Assembly (NCBI GenBank): GCA_003599575.1
Contig: QZKV01000121.1
Coordinates: 1-50,320, forward strand
Length of the DNA: 50,320 nt
From: Desulfobacteraceae bacterium
GTDB taxonomy: Bacteria > Desulfobacterota > Desulfobacteria > Desulfobacterales > Desulfosarcinaceae
Direction: 5' to 3'
The notes under the pieces were generated by a model, which was not told where the DNA came from, made no database searches, and worked only from the letters and a program-made list of their open reading frames with translations. Below are positions 41,431 through 50,315 of the stretch, piece by piece (the first letter of the stretch is position 1; each line of letters starts with the position of its first letter). The position numbers and the translations under genes were made by a program.

Positions 41431-43068
41431 ATGCGTTTCGACAAAAGAAATGATGTTTTGGGAACTGTCAATCGCGGCAATCCGGCGGAATCGGGCCTGT
41501 GCACGCTCTGCCGCGCCGATTGCGAAGGTAAATGCGAAACCTGGATGTCCAGCCTGGTGGGCCGCAAGCTGCTGTATCCACGGGATTTCGGCATGGTCAC
41601 GGCCGGTGCCAACAACACCACACATGTGGGTGTTTCCTACAATGCATTGCGCATCCAAGGATACGCCTACGGCGCCCATGGGATCAAGAACGGCATGAGC
41701 AGCGATCCCGATAATTGCATTTTCCCTAACGTCGATCTGACGACCGAGTTTGGCAGTGAAGTCAAAACCAAGGCGCGCATTCCCTTGATGACCGGCGCCC
41801 TGGGATCGACCTTTATCGCCGCCAAGTACTGGGATTCTTTCGCAGTCGGTGGAGCATTGGTGGGAATGCCGGTCGTTATCGGCGAAAACGTAGTCGGGGT
41901 GGACCGCCAATCGGAAATTAAAAACGGCCGGATCTCCAAATCGCCCGAACTGGATCGTCGCATCGATACCTACTTGCGCTATTTTGACGGTTTTGGCGGG
42001 ATTTTCGTGCAAATGAACGTGGAAGACACCCGCAACGGCGTGGCCGAGTATGTCGCCAACAAATATGGCGACAAGTGCATCATCGAGCTGAAATGGGGGC
42101 AGGGCGCCAAGGACATCGGCGGCGAAATTCAGGTCGGAAGCCTCGATTACGCTTTGTTCCTGAAAAAACGCGGCTATGTGGTGGACCCCAATCCCGAGCT
42201 GCCCGAGGTTCGCGAAGCGTTTGAAAAAGGTGCCATCCGCTCATTCGCCCGCCACAGCCGCCTGGGCGGAACCAATTTGAGCAAGGTGGATCAGGTGCGC
42301 GAGGATTTTATGAAGAGCGTGGAATATCTGCGCAGCCTTGGATTTAAGCGCATTTCACTCAAGACCGGCTCCTATGGCATGGAAGAACTGGCCATGGCCA
42401 TCAAATTCGCCTCGGATGCCAAGATGGATCTGCTGACCATCGACGGCTCTGGAGGCGGCACGGGTATGAGCCCCTGGAACATGATGCAAAGCTGGGGAGT
42501 GCCATCCATCCTCTTGCACGCCAAAGCTTATGAGTATGCCAGCATTCTGGCTGCCAAAGGCCAGCGCGTGGTGGATCTTTCTTTTGCGGGCGGTTTTGCG
42601 CTCGAAGACAGCATCTTCAAGGCCCTGGCGATGGGCGCCCCATATACCAAAATGGTCTGCATGGGCCGCGCCGTTATGGTTCCCGGCTACCTGGGGGCCA
42701 ATATCGAAGGCGCGCTGAATCCGGAGCGCAGGGAAAAAATCTGCGGCAACTGGGATCGCCTGCCCAAAACAGTGAGCGAAATCGGAACTACGCCGGATGA
42801 GCTCTTTGCCTGCTACTTCGATATCCAGAAGAAGATCGGCAAGGATGAGATGAAGAAGATTCCTTACGGCGCCATTGCGTTTTGGACGATGGCCGACAAG
42901 CTCACCTGCGGTTTGCAGCAGCTGATGGCCGGCGCCCGCAAATTCTCCTTAGAGCAGATTTCGCGCAACGACATATTTGCCGCCAACCGTGAAACCGCCA
43001 AGGAAACAGGCATCGTCCATTGCGCCGATGCCAATGATGCCTTTGCCAAAAAGATCCTCAACAGCTGA
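41431..43068 (+). CDS. FMN-binding (archaeal-type) glutamate synthase large subunit
   Basis: 545 residues of the GltS/GltB central FMN domain type. The N terminus has a cysteine set CTLCRADCEGKCETW, then GANNTTHVGVSYNALRIQG, the FMN barrel VQMNVEDTRNGVAE, IELKWGQGAKDIGGEI, ISLKTGSYGMEELAMAI, and the FMN phosphate region TIDGSGGGTGMSPWNMMQ, LSFAGGFALEDSIFKALAMG. There is no glutaminase domain, so ammonia or a separate glutaminase subunit must supply nitrogen. Family members convert 2-oxoglutarate to glutamate. Start after AAAAGGAG. Expression is predicted to be gated by the ANTAR leader. NfnB-like electrons could serve it, which is speculative. Confidence 0.88.
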   Translation: MRFDKRNDVLGTVNRGNPAESGLCTLCRADCEGKCETWMSSLVGRKLLYPRDFGMVTAGANNTTHVGVSYNALRIQGYAYGAHGIKNGMSSDPDNCIFPNVDLTTEFGSEVKTKARIPLMTGALGSTFIAAKYWDSFAVGGALVGMPVVIGENVVGVDRQSEIKNGRISKSPELDRRIDTYLRYFDGFGGIFVQMNVEDTRNGVAEYVANKYGDKCIIELKWGQGAKDIGGEIQVGSLDYALFLKKRGYVVDPNPELPEVREAFEKGAIRSFARHSRLGGTNLSKVDQVREDFMKSVEYLRSLGFKRISLKTGSYGMEELAMAIKFASDAKMDLLTIDGSGGGTGMSPWNMMQSWGVPSILLHAKAYEYASILAAKGQRVVDLSFAGGFALEDSIFKALAMGAPYTKMVCMGRAVMVPGYLGANIEGALNPERREKICGNWDRLPKTVSEIGTTPDELFACYFDIQKKIGKDEMKKIPYGAIAFWTMADKLTCGLQQLMAGARKFSLEQISRNDIFAANRETAKETGIVHCADANDAFAKKILNS

Positions 43069-43088
43069 TCAAACAGACACAAAAAAAA

Positions 43089-43118
43089 TGCCGGCCCAAA
43101 CGGGCCGGCATTTTTTTT
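43089..43118. terminator. Bidirectional terminator between glutamate synthase and GGDEF gene
   Basis: TGCCGGCCC (43089-43097) pairs perfectly with GGGCCGGCA (43102-43110) around AAAC, with an A tract before and a T tract after, so it works on both strands of this convergent pair. Confidence 0.9.
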
Positions 43119-44634
43119 CACGCCGTCAGTTTTCTGGTTCGGAGCCTTCCATGTAAACGGCTGCGCCGATGAAGGTTCGGTTGAAAAACGGACGACCCGC
43201 CCCCACCATAGCGCCCGACAGCGCCCTTGCCGGTCCCCTTGATTTGGAAAAGGGCCGTATCGGCGGCCATCAGCAGGGATTCGGCATCATCGGCGTGCGT
43301 TGGAAAAGTTGAGATGCCGCAGCTGGCCTGGATTTGGACGGCCTGACCCTGCCCGCGCAAGTAAACCGTGCCGCTGATGAGCGCCTGCAAATCCTTGGCT
43401 TTTTGGATGGCCTGGTCTTCGTCGAAGTCCGGCATCACGATCACGAATTCATCGCCGGCATAGGCCACTGCATAGCAGGGCGTTTGGAGAGCGGCTTTTA
43501 TGGTGCCGGCCACTTCCTGGATCACGCGGCTGCCATTCAGGTGCCCGTGGGCGTCTACCACCTTTTTGAAATTGTCCAAGTCCATGAAAACCAGCGAAAC
43601 CGGGGTCTGGTACGCTTTGGCGGCATGCAGCAACTGGGGTAGCTGTGATACAGGTAGCGTTGATTATATAGACCGGTCAGGTTGTCGCGCAGCGATTGCT
43701 CGCGAAAACGTTTTTCGCTGGCGCGCAGGGCCTCTTCGATCTCCACGCGTTTCGAAATATCGACCAAAGAAACCACGATGCGCGACAAGGTGTCCTCGTG
43801 GCCGGCCAAAACCATGACGCGGGCCATGACCCGTTTGCGTTTGCCTTGCAGCGTTTGAATGGTCAGCTCTCTTTCCGGCGGAAAGCGGCCTTCGACCAGC
43901 ATCAAAATAACTTTTTCGGCCGTTTGCAGGAAACCGGTACCCAACGCCAGTTGAGGCAGATCCGCCATCAAGGCCTTTTTGCTTCCGGCTTCAAGCAACT
44001 CGATAAAGGCATCGTTGCAATCCACCGTCTTGACCAGCTCCATGCAGCGGTTGATCTCTTCAGGGTTCTTTTGGAAATGGGCCTTCAGGTCTTCGATTCC
44101 CGACCGGCGAAGCTGTTCAAGGAAGCTTTTGAGTTCGGAGGCGTCCCGCTCCACCATGGCCACGGGGGCCGACTGGAATAAGAGGCGGTATCGCTGCTCG
44201 CTTTGTTCGGCCGCTGTTTGGGCCTGCTTGATATTGGTATAATTCTCCACAAATACGATGGCGCCTGAAACCGAATGGCCGCCGTCGCTCACCGGGCTGA
44301 TATAAAAACGCAATTGAAGGCAGCTGCCTCTATTGTCGATGCAGGCGTAATCGCGGACCAAAGACCTGTTGAGATGCATGCAGCGGCGGAAATCGTCACT
44401 GATTCCGGCTTCCGCCAAGGCCGGGAAATCGAAAACATTCATGCCTTCCGGGTCCGCGCCGGAGGGCACGGCAGCAACTCCCGCATCTGGCGATTTAAGA
44501 CCCTCTACACGCCCGGAAAAATCGACGGCCATAATGCCGAAGGGCGCACTGTTTCCCAAAACACGATTGCGGTGTTCAAGTGCCTGCAGAGCGGCTTCAG
44601 CTTTTTTACAACGTTTCTGGCGGAAGGCTGCCAA
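43118..44634 (-). pseudogene. PAS-GGDEF diguanylate cyclase with a single-base frameshift
   Basis: The N-terminal frame (44634-43640) encodes two PAS-like sensory segments (NSAPFGIMAVDFSGRVEG; RYRLLFQSAPVAMVERD) and the start of a GGDEF domain, DNLTGLYNQRYLYHS. The rest of that domain continues in another frame from about 43633: LLHAAKAYQTPVSLVFMDLD, the catalytic AGDEFVIVMPDFD, CGISTFPTHADDAE and MAADTALFQIKGTGKGAVGR. Adding one base in the GGGG run at 43636-43639 would join them. It may be a true mutation, a phase-variable tract or a sequencing error. If intact it would make cyclic di-GMP. The TTG start lies four bases after the flgM stop. Confidence 0.75.
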
Positions 44635-44637
44635 AAG

Positions 44638-44934
44638 CTACTCAAGCTCTTTGAGGAGCGATTCTTCCAGTATTTTCGAGGCAATTTTTTGGGGATCGGC
44701 CGTGTAGCGCCCTTCTTTGAGCCGCGCTTTGATTTCGGCCACCTTATCCAAATCCACTTCCGGCATATGCCGCAAGGCCTCTCGGGCGGCTTGCAACTGG
44801 TGCGCCGCGGCCGACAGGTGGACCCGATCCCTGGGGGCGGCAGGAGGCAAAGATTTCGAGGCGACGGCTCGGCTGGATTGGCCTGAGGTTTCATCCAAGG
44901 GATGGGCGGCAGGAGGCCTGCCCGAGATTTTCAT
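44638..44934 (-). CDS. flgM: Anti-sigma-28 factor FlgM
   Basis: 98 residues. The N-terminal part is Pro/Ser-rich and disordered-looking; DRVHLSAAAHQLQAAREAL leads into VDLDKVAEIKARLKEGRYTA and DPQKIASKILEESLLKEL, the C-terminal sigma-28-binding helices of FlgM. FlgM holds FliA inactive until the flagellar hook is done, then is exported. No other flagellar gene is in the window, so it is detached from the usual flgN-flgK group. It heads a probable operon with the GGDEF gene, a possible motility/c-di-GMP link. Start after CGGAGGAAATT. Confidence 0.88.
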   Translation of the reverse strand: MKISGRPPAAHPLDETSGQSSRAVASKSLPPAAPRDRVHLSAAAHQLQAAREALRHMPEVDLDKVAEIKARLKEGRYTADPQKIASKILEESLLKELE

Positions 44935-45070
44935 ATCAATTTCCTCCGTCTGAACGCCACGATAATATATCCATGTGCCGACGGCAAGAGCCGTTTTCAG
45001 GCCAGATTCCGGTATGCATCACGCCCCCATATTCAGTACGACACCCGAGCCGCAAAAAGATCCGACCGGC

Positions 45071-45568
45071 TTAAAACGTCTTCCCAACGCCGATGCCAAA
45101 ATGAAATCGGGGATAGCTTTCCGTTGTTTGGGGCCATTTTTTGATCTCTTCCATGGCCAGGGTAGGATAACGATAGGCCATTTGTCCGATGTATCTTTGC
45201 TCGCTTCCTTTTACACGGCCCACGGCTGTGATCAGGGTACCTGCAGCGTAAATGGCCGGATCCAGGAATTGATCCGAATGCACCAGAAAGCGGCCCTGGG
45301 ATTGATCGTTGTCCTGCGGCCGGTCCGACCCGTCCAGCTCCAACTGCAGCACCATCAGTTCAGTGCCGTTGTCCAGTGGGCGCACTTCAATGATTTTGCC
45401 GCCCAAGATAGCCATCTCCCCGACATAGCGTTCGGGACCCTCCTGCAACTGGCGGAACGGTCCGGAAAAAGTCACCTGTGAACGGATCTGCTTGGAAATG
45501 CCCTGCCCGCATGCATTCAGCCCGATCAGCAAGCCTAAGCAAAGAAAACCAAACCATCGTCTGCGCAT
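45071..45568 (-). CDS. Slp-family outer-membrane lipoprotein, copy 1
   Basis: 165 residues. Residues 1-20 form a lipoprotein signal with lipobox LNAC-G. The body matches the Slp pattern: F-x2-L-x5-Y-G-like RQLQEGPERYVGEMAILGGK, IIEVRPLDNGTELMVLQLEL, SQGRFLVHSDQFLDPAIY, GTLITAVGRVKGSEQRYIGQ, YRYPTLAMEEIKKWP. In E. coli Slp is a starvation/stress lipoprotein of unknown activity. Start at 45568 after AGGAGGAGG. It lies downstream of its paralogue on the same strand. Confidence 0.85.
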   Translation of the reverse strand: MRRRWFGFLCLGLLIGLNACGQGISKQIRSQVTFSGPFRQLQEGPERYVGEMAILGGKIIEVRPLDNGTELMVLQLELDGSDRPQDNDQSQGRFLVHSDQFLDPAIYAAGTLITAVGRVKGSEQRYIGQMAYRYPTLAMEEIKKWPQTTESYPRFHFGIGVGKTF

Positions 45569-45607
45569 CACCACCTCCTCCTGATGAGACTTACGTTGTG
45601 CGTGCGG

Positions 45608-46147
45608 CTACCAGACGTAAGGATGAGGCCATCCCCAGGGATAAAGATAAGGGTAGGGATACGGATAGCGCCAATAATGCCAGTAAGGATCTCTTTCCAG
45701 AGGTCTTTCTTTATCCCAAAGGTGTACCTGGGTTGCCGCCATCCGCACAAAGGGGAAATTCGCCTGCCCCTTTTCGGTGGCGGAGCTGCCGAGCAGTTTG
45801 CCCGCGACTGTAATTTTACGGTCCTTGGTATAAACTTCGGGATCGAGGAAACCCTTATACTCCACGATCAACCTGCCTTGAGACATATCCTTGGACTTGG
45901 GCTCATCCCCAATCCCCAGGGGTGCCTGAACAGCGATGAGGCGGCTTAGATCCTGCTCATTGCGAACTTCCACCACATAGCCGCCCAAAATGACCGTTTG
46001 TCCGGTATACCGCGAGGCATCCTGAACCAAATCATTAAACGCCACATCGGATACGGCCTCATTTTTCACCGCGGCCGGCATGACCGAACAGGCAACTGTC
46101 AAAACGGATACCAGGAAACCACCCCATGTTGTGAGCCATGTTTTCAT
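45608..46147 (-). CDS. Slp-family outer-membrane lipoprotein, copy 2 (Tyr/Pro/Trp-rich tail)
   Basis: 179 residues. Lipoprotein signal with lipobox LTVAC-S. The core repeats the Slp layout (ASRYTGQTVILGGYVVEVRN, SQGRLIVEYKGFLDPEVY, ITVAGKLLGSSATEKGQA). The C-terminal 28 residues are unusual: alternating Tyr, Pro and Trp (YWHYWRYPYPYPYLYPWGW), absent from copy 1. Such tails occur in some cell-envelope lipoproteins and may be disordered or contact peptidoglycan or sugars. Start at 46147; the frame upstream has no signal sequence. 39 bases separate it from copy 1, indicating an operon formed by tandem duplication. Confidence 0.82.
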   Translation of the reverse strand: MKTWLTTWGGFLVSVLTVACSVMPAAVKNEAVSDVAFNDLVQDASRYTGQTVILGGYVVEVRNEQDLSRLIAVQAPLGIGDEPKSKDMSQGRLIVEYKGFLDPEVYTKDRKITVAGKLLGSSATEKGQANFPFVRMAATQVHLWDKERPLERDPYWHYWRYPYPYPYLYPWGWPHPYVW

Positions 46148-46429
46148 TGTTGTCTGCCCCACTTTTTCATGTGTTTGCCGGCAACCTACCAACATGGTAA
46201 ACCTAATGCGCGTGTGGTGAATTTCAATCAGCGGCCAGTCCTTCAAACGACTTTTGCCTGCGCAAGGCACTTTGATAAAAAACCATAGAATCACATCCCG
46301 CTTGGAATTCCCGGAAAGCTGCCGCCTTTGTTTTTGCTTGCCTACGCCCGCTGTATCGCATAAAAAAGGGTTAGCTGCTTCGAGTTACGGACTTTCTCCC
46401 GATCGGGCTCATCCAACCTTGTAACAGAT

Positions 46430-46852
46430 GTGAGGAACACCATCATTTCCAATGTCCAAATCGCGGTTGTTGACCATGAACGGCTGACGCGGGAATTTGT
46501 CGCCCATGTGATGATGTACAGCGTCAACAGGGAGATCCTTGTATTCGAAAATGCCGAAACGATCATGGAGGCCGTGAGTGCCGGAAAAACAATCCATCTG
46601 GTGTTGTCGGAAATTCATCTGCCCGGCCGAAGCGGTTTTGAACTCTTGCGATCTTTAAAAGAGGAAAACCCCGGGATCTATCTCATCGCCATGTCGGCCA
46701 ACCCCGGCGATGAAACACCGGCCACCGAACTCGGCGCCGACGCATTTCTAGCCAAACCTTTTGCCTTGAAAGACTTGTTTGGCATCGTGCAGCATTTCGT
46801 GGTGGAGAGTTCGGAACTGCAATTGGGCAACAAGCGATGTCTTGAAAATTAA
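46430..46852 (+). CDS. Stand-alone response-regulator receiver protein, degenerate phospho-site
   Basis: 140 residues of a CheY-like receiver without output domain. The acidic pocket is VVDHE (Asp15-His16 in place of Asp-Asp or Asp-Glu). The phosphoacceptor position reads LVLSEIHLPGRSG, Glu61 where Asp is expected. The switch Ser89 in AMSA and Lys109 in LAKPF are kept. Glu at this site often mimics the phosphorylated state, so the protein may be constitutively active. The apparent GTG start at 46430 has no clear ribosome site. A terminator follows. Confidence 0.8.
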   Translation: MRNTIISNVQIAVVDHERLTREFVAHVMMYSVNREILVFENAETIMEAVSAGKTIHLVLSEIHLPGRSGFELLRSLKEENPGIYLIAMSANPGDETPATELGADAFLAKPFALKDLFGIVQHFVVESSELQLGNKRCLEN

Positions 46853-46882
46853 AAGGCGGCATCGATGCGATACCGCCTTTTT
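46853..46882 (+). terminator. Terminator after the receiver gene
   Basis: AAGGCGG (46853-46859) pairs with CCGCCTT (46873-46879); TTTT follows. It begins one base after the stop codon. Confidence 0.8.
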
Positions 46883-47030
46883 GCAGGTGTTGAGATTAGG
46901 TCCTTTGAATGGGTTTTAAATTGGCTTGGATGCAACTCAACAAACCCAATGATCCACCTGAAAACCCCTCCAAAAGAAACGCCGGCCAGATCCCTTGCAG
47001 CTAAAGCGCTCTATTTAACGAGCAACCTTT

Positions 47031-48485
47031 CTAATACCGGTAATGGTCCGGCTTGAACGGACCCGCCTGGGGAACGCCCATATAGGCGGCCTGCTTGGGG
47101 GTCAAACGGGTCAACTTGACTCCCAGACGCCCCAGATGCAGGCGCGCAACTTCTTCGTCCAGGTGTTTCGGCAATGTATAGACCTTTTTTTCGTGCTGTT
47201 CGGTGGCCAGCGCTATCTGCGCCAGGCATTGGTTGGTGAAGCTGTTGCTCATCACAAAGCTGGGATGACCGGTCGCGCATCCCAAATTGACCAGGCGCCC
47301 TTCGGCCAAAACGATGATCGAGCGCCCCGATTTAAGCCGCCACCGGTCCACCTGGGGTTTGATGTTTTCCCGTTCACAGGCGTCACAGGTCTCCAGGTAG
47401 CGGATGTCGATCTCGCTGTCGAAGTGACCGATGTTGCAGATGATGGCTTCATTTTTCATCTTTTCCATGTGCTCCCCGCGGATAACATCGCAACATCCCG
47501 TGGCCGTCACGAAGATATCCCCGATGGGCGCGGCTTCGTCCATGGTGGTGACTTCATACCCTTCCATGGCCGCCTGAAGGGCGCAAATGGGATCTATTTC
47601 GGTGATCAGGACCCTGGCGCCGTATCCGCGCATCGATTTTGCGCAGCCCTTGCCGACATCGCCGTATCCCGCCACCACTATCACTTTGCCGGCCATCATC
47701 ACGTCGGTTGCCCTTTTGATGCCGTCTGCAAGGGATTCGCGGCAGCCGTATAAATTATCGAATTTGGATTTGGTGACCGAATCATTCACATTGAAGGCCG
47801 GAAAAAGAAGCTGGCCGTTTTTTTGCAGCTGATACAGCCGATGCACTCCGGTGGTGGTCTCTTCGGATACACCGCGCATGTTGGCGGCAATACGGGTCCA
47901 AAATCGGGGATCACGCGCGTAGCCGGCTTTCAGGCGCGCCATCAGCAATTGCATATCCTCGCTGTCATAACTTTGATCGAGCAAGGCGGGGTTCTTTTCC
48001 ACGGCCGCGCCCTGATGGATGAAAAGGGTGGCATCACCGCCGTCATCGACGATCAGGTCGGGGCCGCTGCCGTCCGGCCATATCAGGGCCTGTTCGGTGC
48101 ACCACCAATATTCCTCCAGAGTTTCACCTTTCCAGGCGAATACGGCCGCTGAGCCCTTCCGGGCAACCGCCGCCGCCGCATGGTCCTGGGTGCTGAAGAT
48201 GTTGCACGAAGCCCATCGCAAATCCGCGCCGAGTATTTTGAGCGTATCGATAAGCATGGCCGTTTGAATGGTCATGTGCAGGCTGCCCATGACTTTCAAA
48301 CCCTTAAGCGGCTGCTTTGGCCCGTGCTTTTCCCGAACGGCCATCAGGCCGGGCATTTCGTTTTCGGCCAAGGCCATCTCTTTGAGCCCGAACGACGCCA
48401 GCTCCAAATCGGCTACCTTATATGAGAGGCGCGGGTCTACTTCCATAAACCCCACGGGCGTTTGCATCTTGGGTGCCTTCGGCAT
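47031..48485 (-). CDS. ahcY: Adenosylhomocysteinase (SAH hydrolase)
   Basis: 484 residues, the length of the bacterial long form. Key segments are [40 protein letters not shown], the NAD site [18 protein letters not shown], the catalytic Lys/Asp in [30 protein letters not shown] and the C-terminal NAD-closing KPDHYRY. It splits S-adenosylhomocysteine to adenosine and homocysteine, supplying the substrate of methionine synthase. The start follows GAAGGAGGAATT. metK is 40 bases upstream on the same strand, so both form one operon. Confidence 0.97.
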   Translation of the reverse strand: MPKAPKMQTPVGFMEVDPRLSYKVADLELASFGLKEMALAENEMPGLMAVREKHGPKQPLKGLKVMGSLHMTIQTAMLIDTLKILGADLRWASCNIFSTQDHAAAAVARKGSAAVFAWKGETLEEYWWCTEQALIWPDGSGPDLIVDDGGDATLFIHQGAAVEKNPALLDQSYDSEDMQLLMARLKAGYARDPRFWTRIAANMRGVSEETTTGVHRLYQLQKNGQLLFPAFNVNDSVTKSKFDNLYGCRESLADGIKRATDVMMAGKVIVVAGYGDVGKGCAKSMRGYGARVLITEIDPICALQAAMEGYEVTTMDEAAPIGDIFVTATGCCDVIRGEHMEKMKNEAIICNIGHFDSEIDIRYLETCDACERENIKPQVDRWRLKSGRSIIVLAEGRLVNLGCATGHPSFVMSNSFTNQCLAQIALATEQHEKKVYTLPKHLDEEVARLHLGRLGVKLTRLTPKQAAYMGVPQAGPFKPDHYRY

Positions 48486-48526
48486 TTAATTCCTCCTTCG
48501 CAAGAACGGTTGTATTGCGGATAACA

Positions 48527-49696
48527 TTAAAGACCGGCTTTCTCTCTGATCAGGTCGGCCATATTGGTTTGTTCCCATGTGAATTCCGGTTCATTGCGGC
48601 CAAAATGGCCGTAGGCCGCCGTTTTTTTGTAAATCGGGCGCAGCAGATCCAGGTATTCGATAATGGCCGCCGGCCTTAAGTCAAATACTTCGGTGACAAT
48701 TTGGCGCGCCCGGCTTTCCGAAATGTTGCCTGTACCCATGAAATCGACCATGACCGAGACCGGTTGGGCCACACCGATGGCGTAAGCGACCTGGACTTCA
48801 CACTTTTTGGCCAGTCCGGCCGCCACCAGGTTTTTGGCCACATGCCTTCCCATATAGCTGGCGCTGCGGTCCACTTTGGAAGGGTCCTTGCCCGAAAAAC
48901 AACCGCCGCCGTGGCTGCCTTGCCCGCCATAGGTATCCACAATGATTTTGCGGCCGGTCAAACCGCAATCCCCCATGGGACCGCCGATGACGAATCTGCC
49001 CGTGGGATTGATGAAGTATCGCGTATCGCCGTCGATCATCTCGCGGGGAAGCACTTTCTTGATGACTTCCTCGATAATCGCTTCACGCAGATCGTCATGG
49101 GTGACATCCGGCTTGTGCTGGGCCGATACGACCACCGTGTCGACGCGCAGCGGTGTTCCGTTTTCGTATTCGACGGTGACCTGTGATTTGCCGTCGGGCC
49201 TGAGAAAATCCAGAGCGCCGTTTTTACGGACCTGCGCCAGCCGGCGGGTCAATTTGTGGGCATACATGATGGGCATGGGCATGAATTCAGGGGTTTCATC
49301 CGTGGCAAAACCGAACATCAATCCCTGATCCCCCGCGCCTTGATCCTTGTTCTGGCCCGGATTGACGCCTTGGGCGATATCGGGCGATTGATGGCCGATG
49401 CTGGTAATGACTGAACAGGTTTGCCAGTCAAAACCCATTTGGGAAGAACTGTATCCGATTTCGCGGATGGTATTGCGCACGATGGCCGGTATATCCACGT
49501 AACATGAGGTCGTGATTTCACCCGCGATGAATGCCAATCCTGTGGACACCAGTGTTTCACAGGCAACACGGCAGGCCCGGTCTTGCGCCATCATGGCATC
49601 CAGAATGGAATCGGAAATGGCGTCGGCCACTTTGTCGGGATGCCCTTCGGTTACAGATTCGGAAGTAAAGAGGAAGCGTTCTTTTTTCATACCCAT
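48527..49696 (-). CDS. metK: S-adenosylmethionine synthetase
   Basis: 389 residues. MetK signatures are [43 protein letters not shown], and [20 protein letters not shown] with the P-loop-like phosphate site. It makes SAM from methionine and ATP in the cytoplasm. The ATG at 49696 follows TGAAGGAGAATGG. Together with ahcY it forms the activated-methyl-cycle operon; unlike the metE gene at the other end, I see no SAM or SAH riboswitch in its 600-base leader. Confidence 0.97.
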   Translation of the reverse strand: MGMKKERFLFTSESVTEGHPDKVADAISDSILDAMMAQDRACRVACETLVSTGLAFIAGEITTSCYVDIPAIVRNTIREIGYSSSQMGFDWQTCSVITSIGHQSPDIAQGVNPGQNKDQGAGDQGLMFGFATDETPEFMPMPIMYAHKLTRRLAQVRKNGALDFLRPDGKSQVTVEYENGTPLRVDTVVVSAQHKPDVTHDDLREAIIEEVIKKVLPREMIDGDTRYFINPTGRFVIGGPMGDCGLTGRKIIVDTYGGQGSHGGGCFSGKDPSKVDRSASYMGRHVAKNLVAAGLAKKCEVQVAYAIGVAQPVSVMVDFMGTGNISESRARQIVTEVFDLRPAAIIEYLDLLRPIYKKTAAYGHFGRNEPEFTWEQTNMADLIREKAGL

Positions 49697-50104
49697 TCTC
49701 CTTCAAGGCTGATGTATGTTCAACTCTATCCGTGTTGCGCATCGATTCGTAAAAGTATTTTCGACAATGCTGGGCCGGTTGTCACTTTCGGGCGCCGGGG
49801 CGATATCTTGGAAGAGCAAGTTGGAATGCTTTCAATTTCACTCGGTGGTTGGCTGGCGCCGTTGTTGCGGCCGCAGTTCAAAAAAATTGTTTCCTTTCGA
49901 TGACCGCAGCCAACCTACCGTAAGAATAGATGAAATGTCAATTGATTTGAAGGTGGACCGGCAATTCTCGGTCAACCGCATCCATGCAACAAGAAGACGC
50001 ATTCACACGTTAAAAAACCTCACCACGACCTCGCTGGCACTCCAGGGGTTGATGTGCGTGCATGGGCGGCGGGATCGGAGATCTGTATTGAAAAGGCTGG
50101 CCGG
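49697..50104. other. Intergenic region upstream of metK
   Basis: About 400 bases with no credible gene on either strand. It holds the inverted repeat at 49847-49915 (GGTTGGCTG with CAGCCAACC, flanked by CTACC), related to the REP-like arms at 32121. No recognised riboswitch; promoter of metK not identified with confidence. Confidence 0.4.
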
Positions 50105-50315
50105 GCATCACTAGGGAAAGGGAAACTTGTTCACCGCCTGCGGGTGTAGGCGGGGCGTTACAGGCTCGCGGGCACCGATCGGAGGATCCCGCTTCGATGC
50201 GGCTCGTGTTTAAAGATGAGACGGCAGCTCGGTCGTAATCGTTGGCGATTGCGAACCGCAGGAGCTATGTACCTTCGAGTCGGGAGAGCATCCCTGCGAT
50301 GCGTGTCTCCTTTTT
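50105..50315 (+). ncRNA. Unassigned structured RNA candidate ending in an intrinsic terminator
   Basis: Several strong stems lie in sequence on the plus strand: CCGCCT (50134-50139) with AGGCGG (50148-50153); GCGGG with CCCGC near 50172-50204; AGCTC with GAGCT enclosing TCGTAATCG/CGATTGCGA around the loop TTGG near 50226-50272; and a terminator GGAGA-GCATC (50283-50292) with GATGC (50298-50302) and TCTCC (50306-50310), then TTTTT. I could not match it to SAM, SAH, cobalamin, glycine, c-di-GMP, 6S or SRP RNA. It may be a riboswitch leader of a gene beyond the window or a small RNA. Confidence 0.45.
50283..50315 (+). terminator. Intrinsic terminator at the right edge
   Basis: Two stacked five-pair stems (GGAGA/TCTCC and GCATC/GATGC) separated by a three-base bulge, followed by five T. 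It ends the structured RNA candidate. Confidence 0.75.

Noticed and set aside
41323..42012. Minus-strand frame inside the glutamate synthase
   Set aside because: Shadow of a strongly conserved gene; no homology or ribosome site.
50101..50310. Cobalamin riboswitch
   Set aside because: GAGTCGGGAGAGC loosely resembles the B12 box, but the GGTGAAAATCC and GCCACTG cores are absent.
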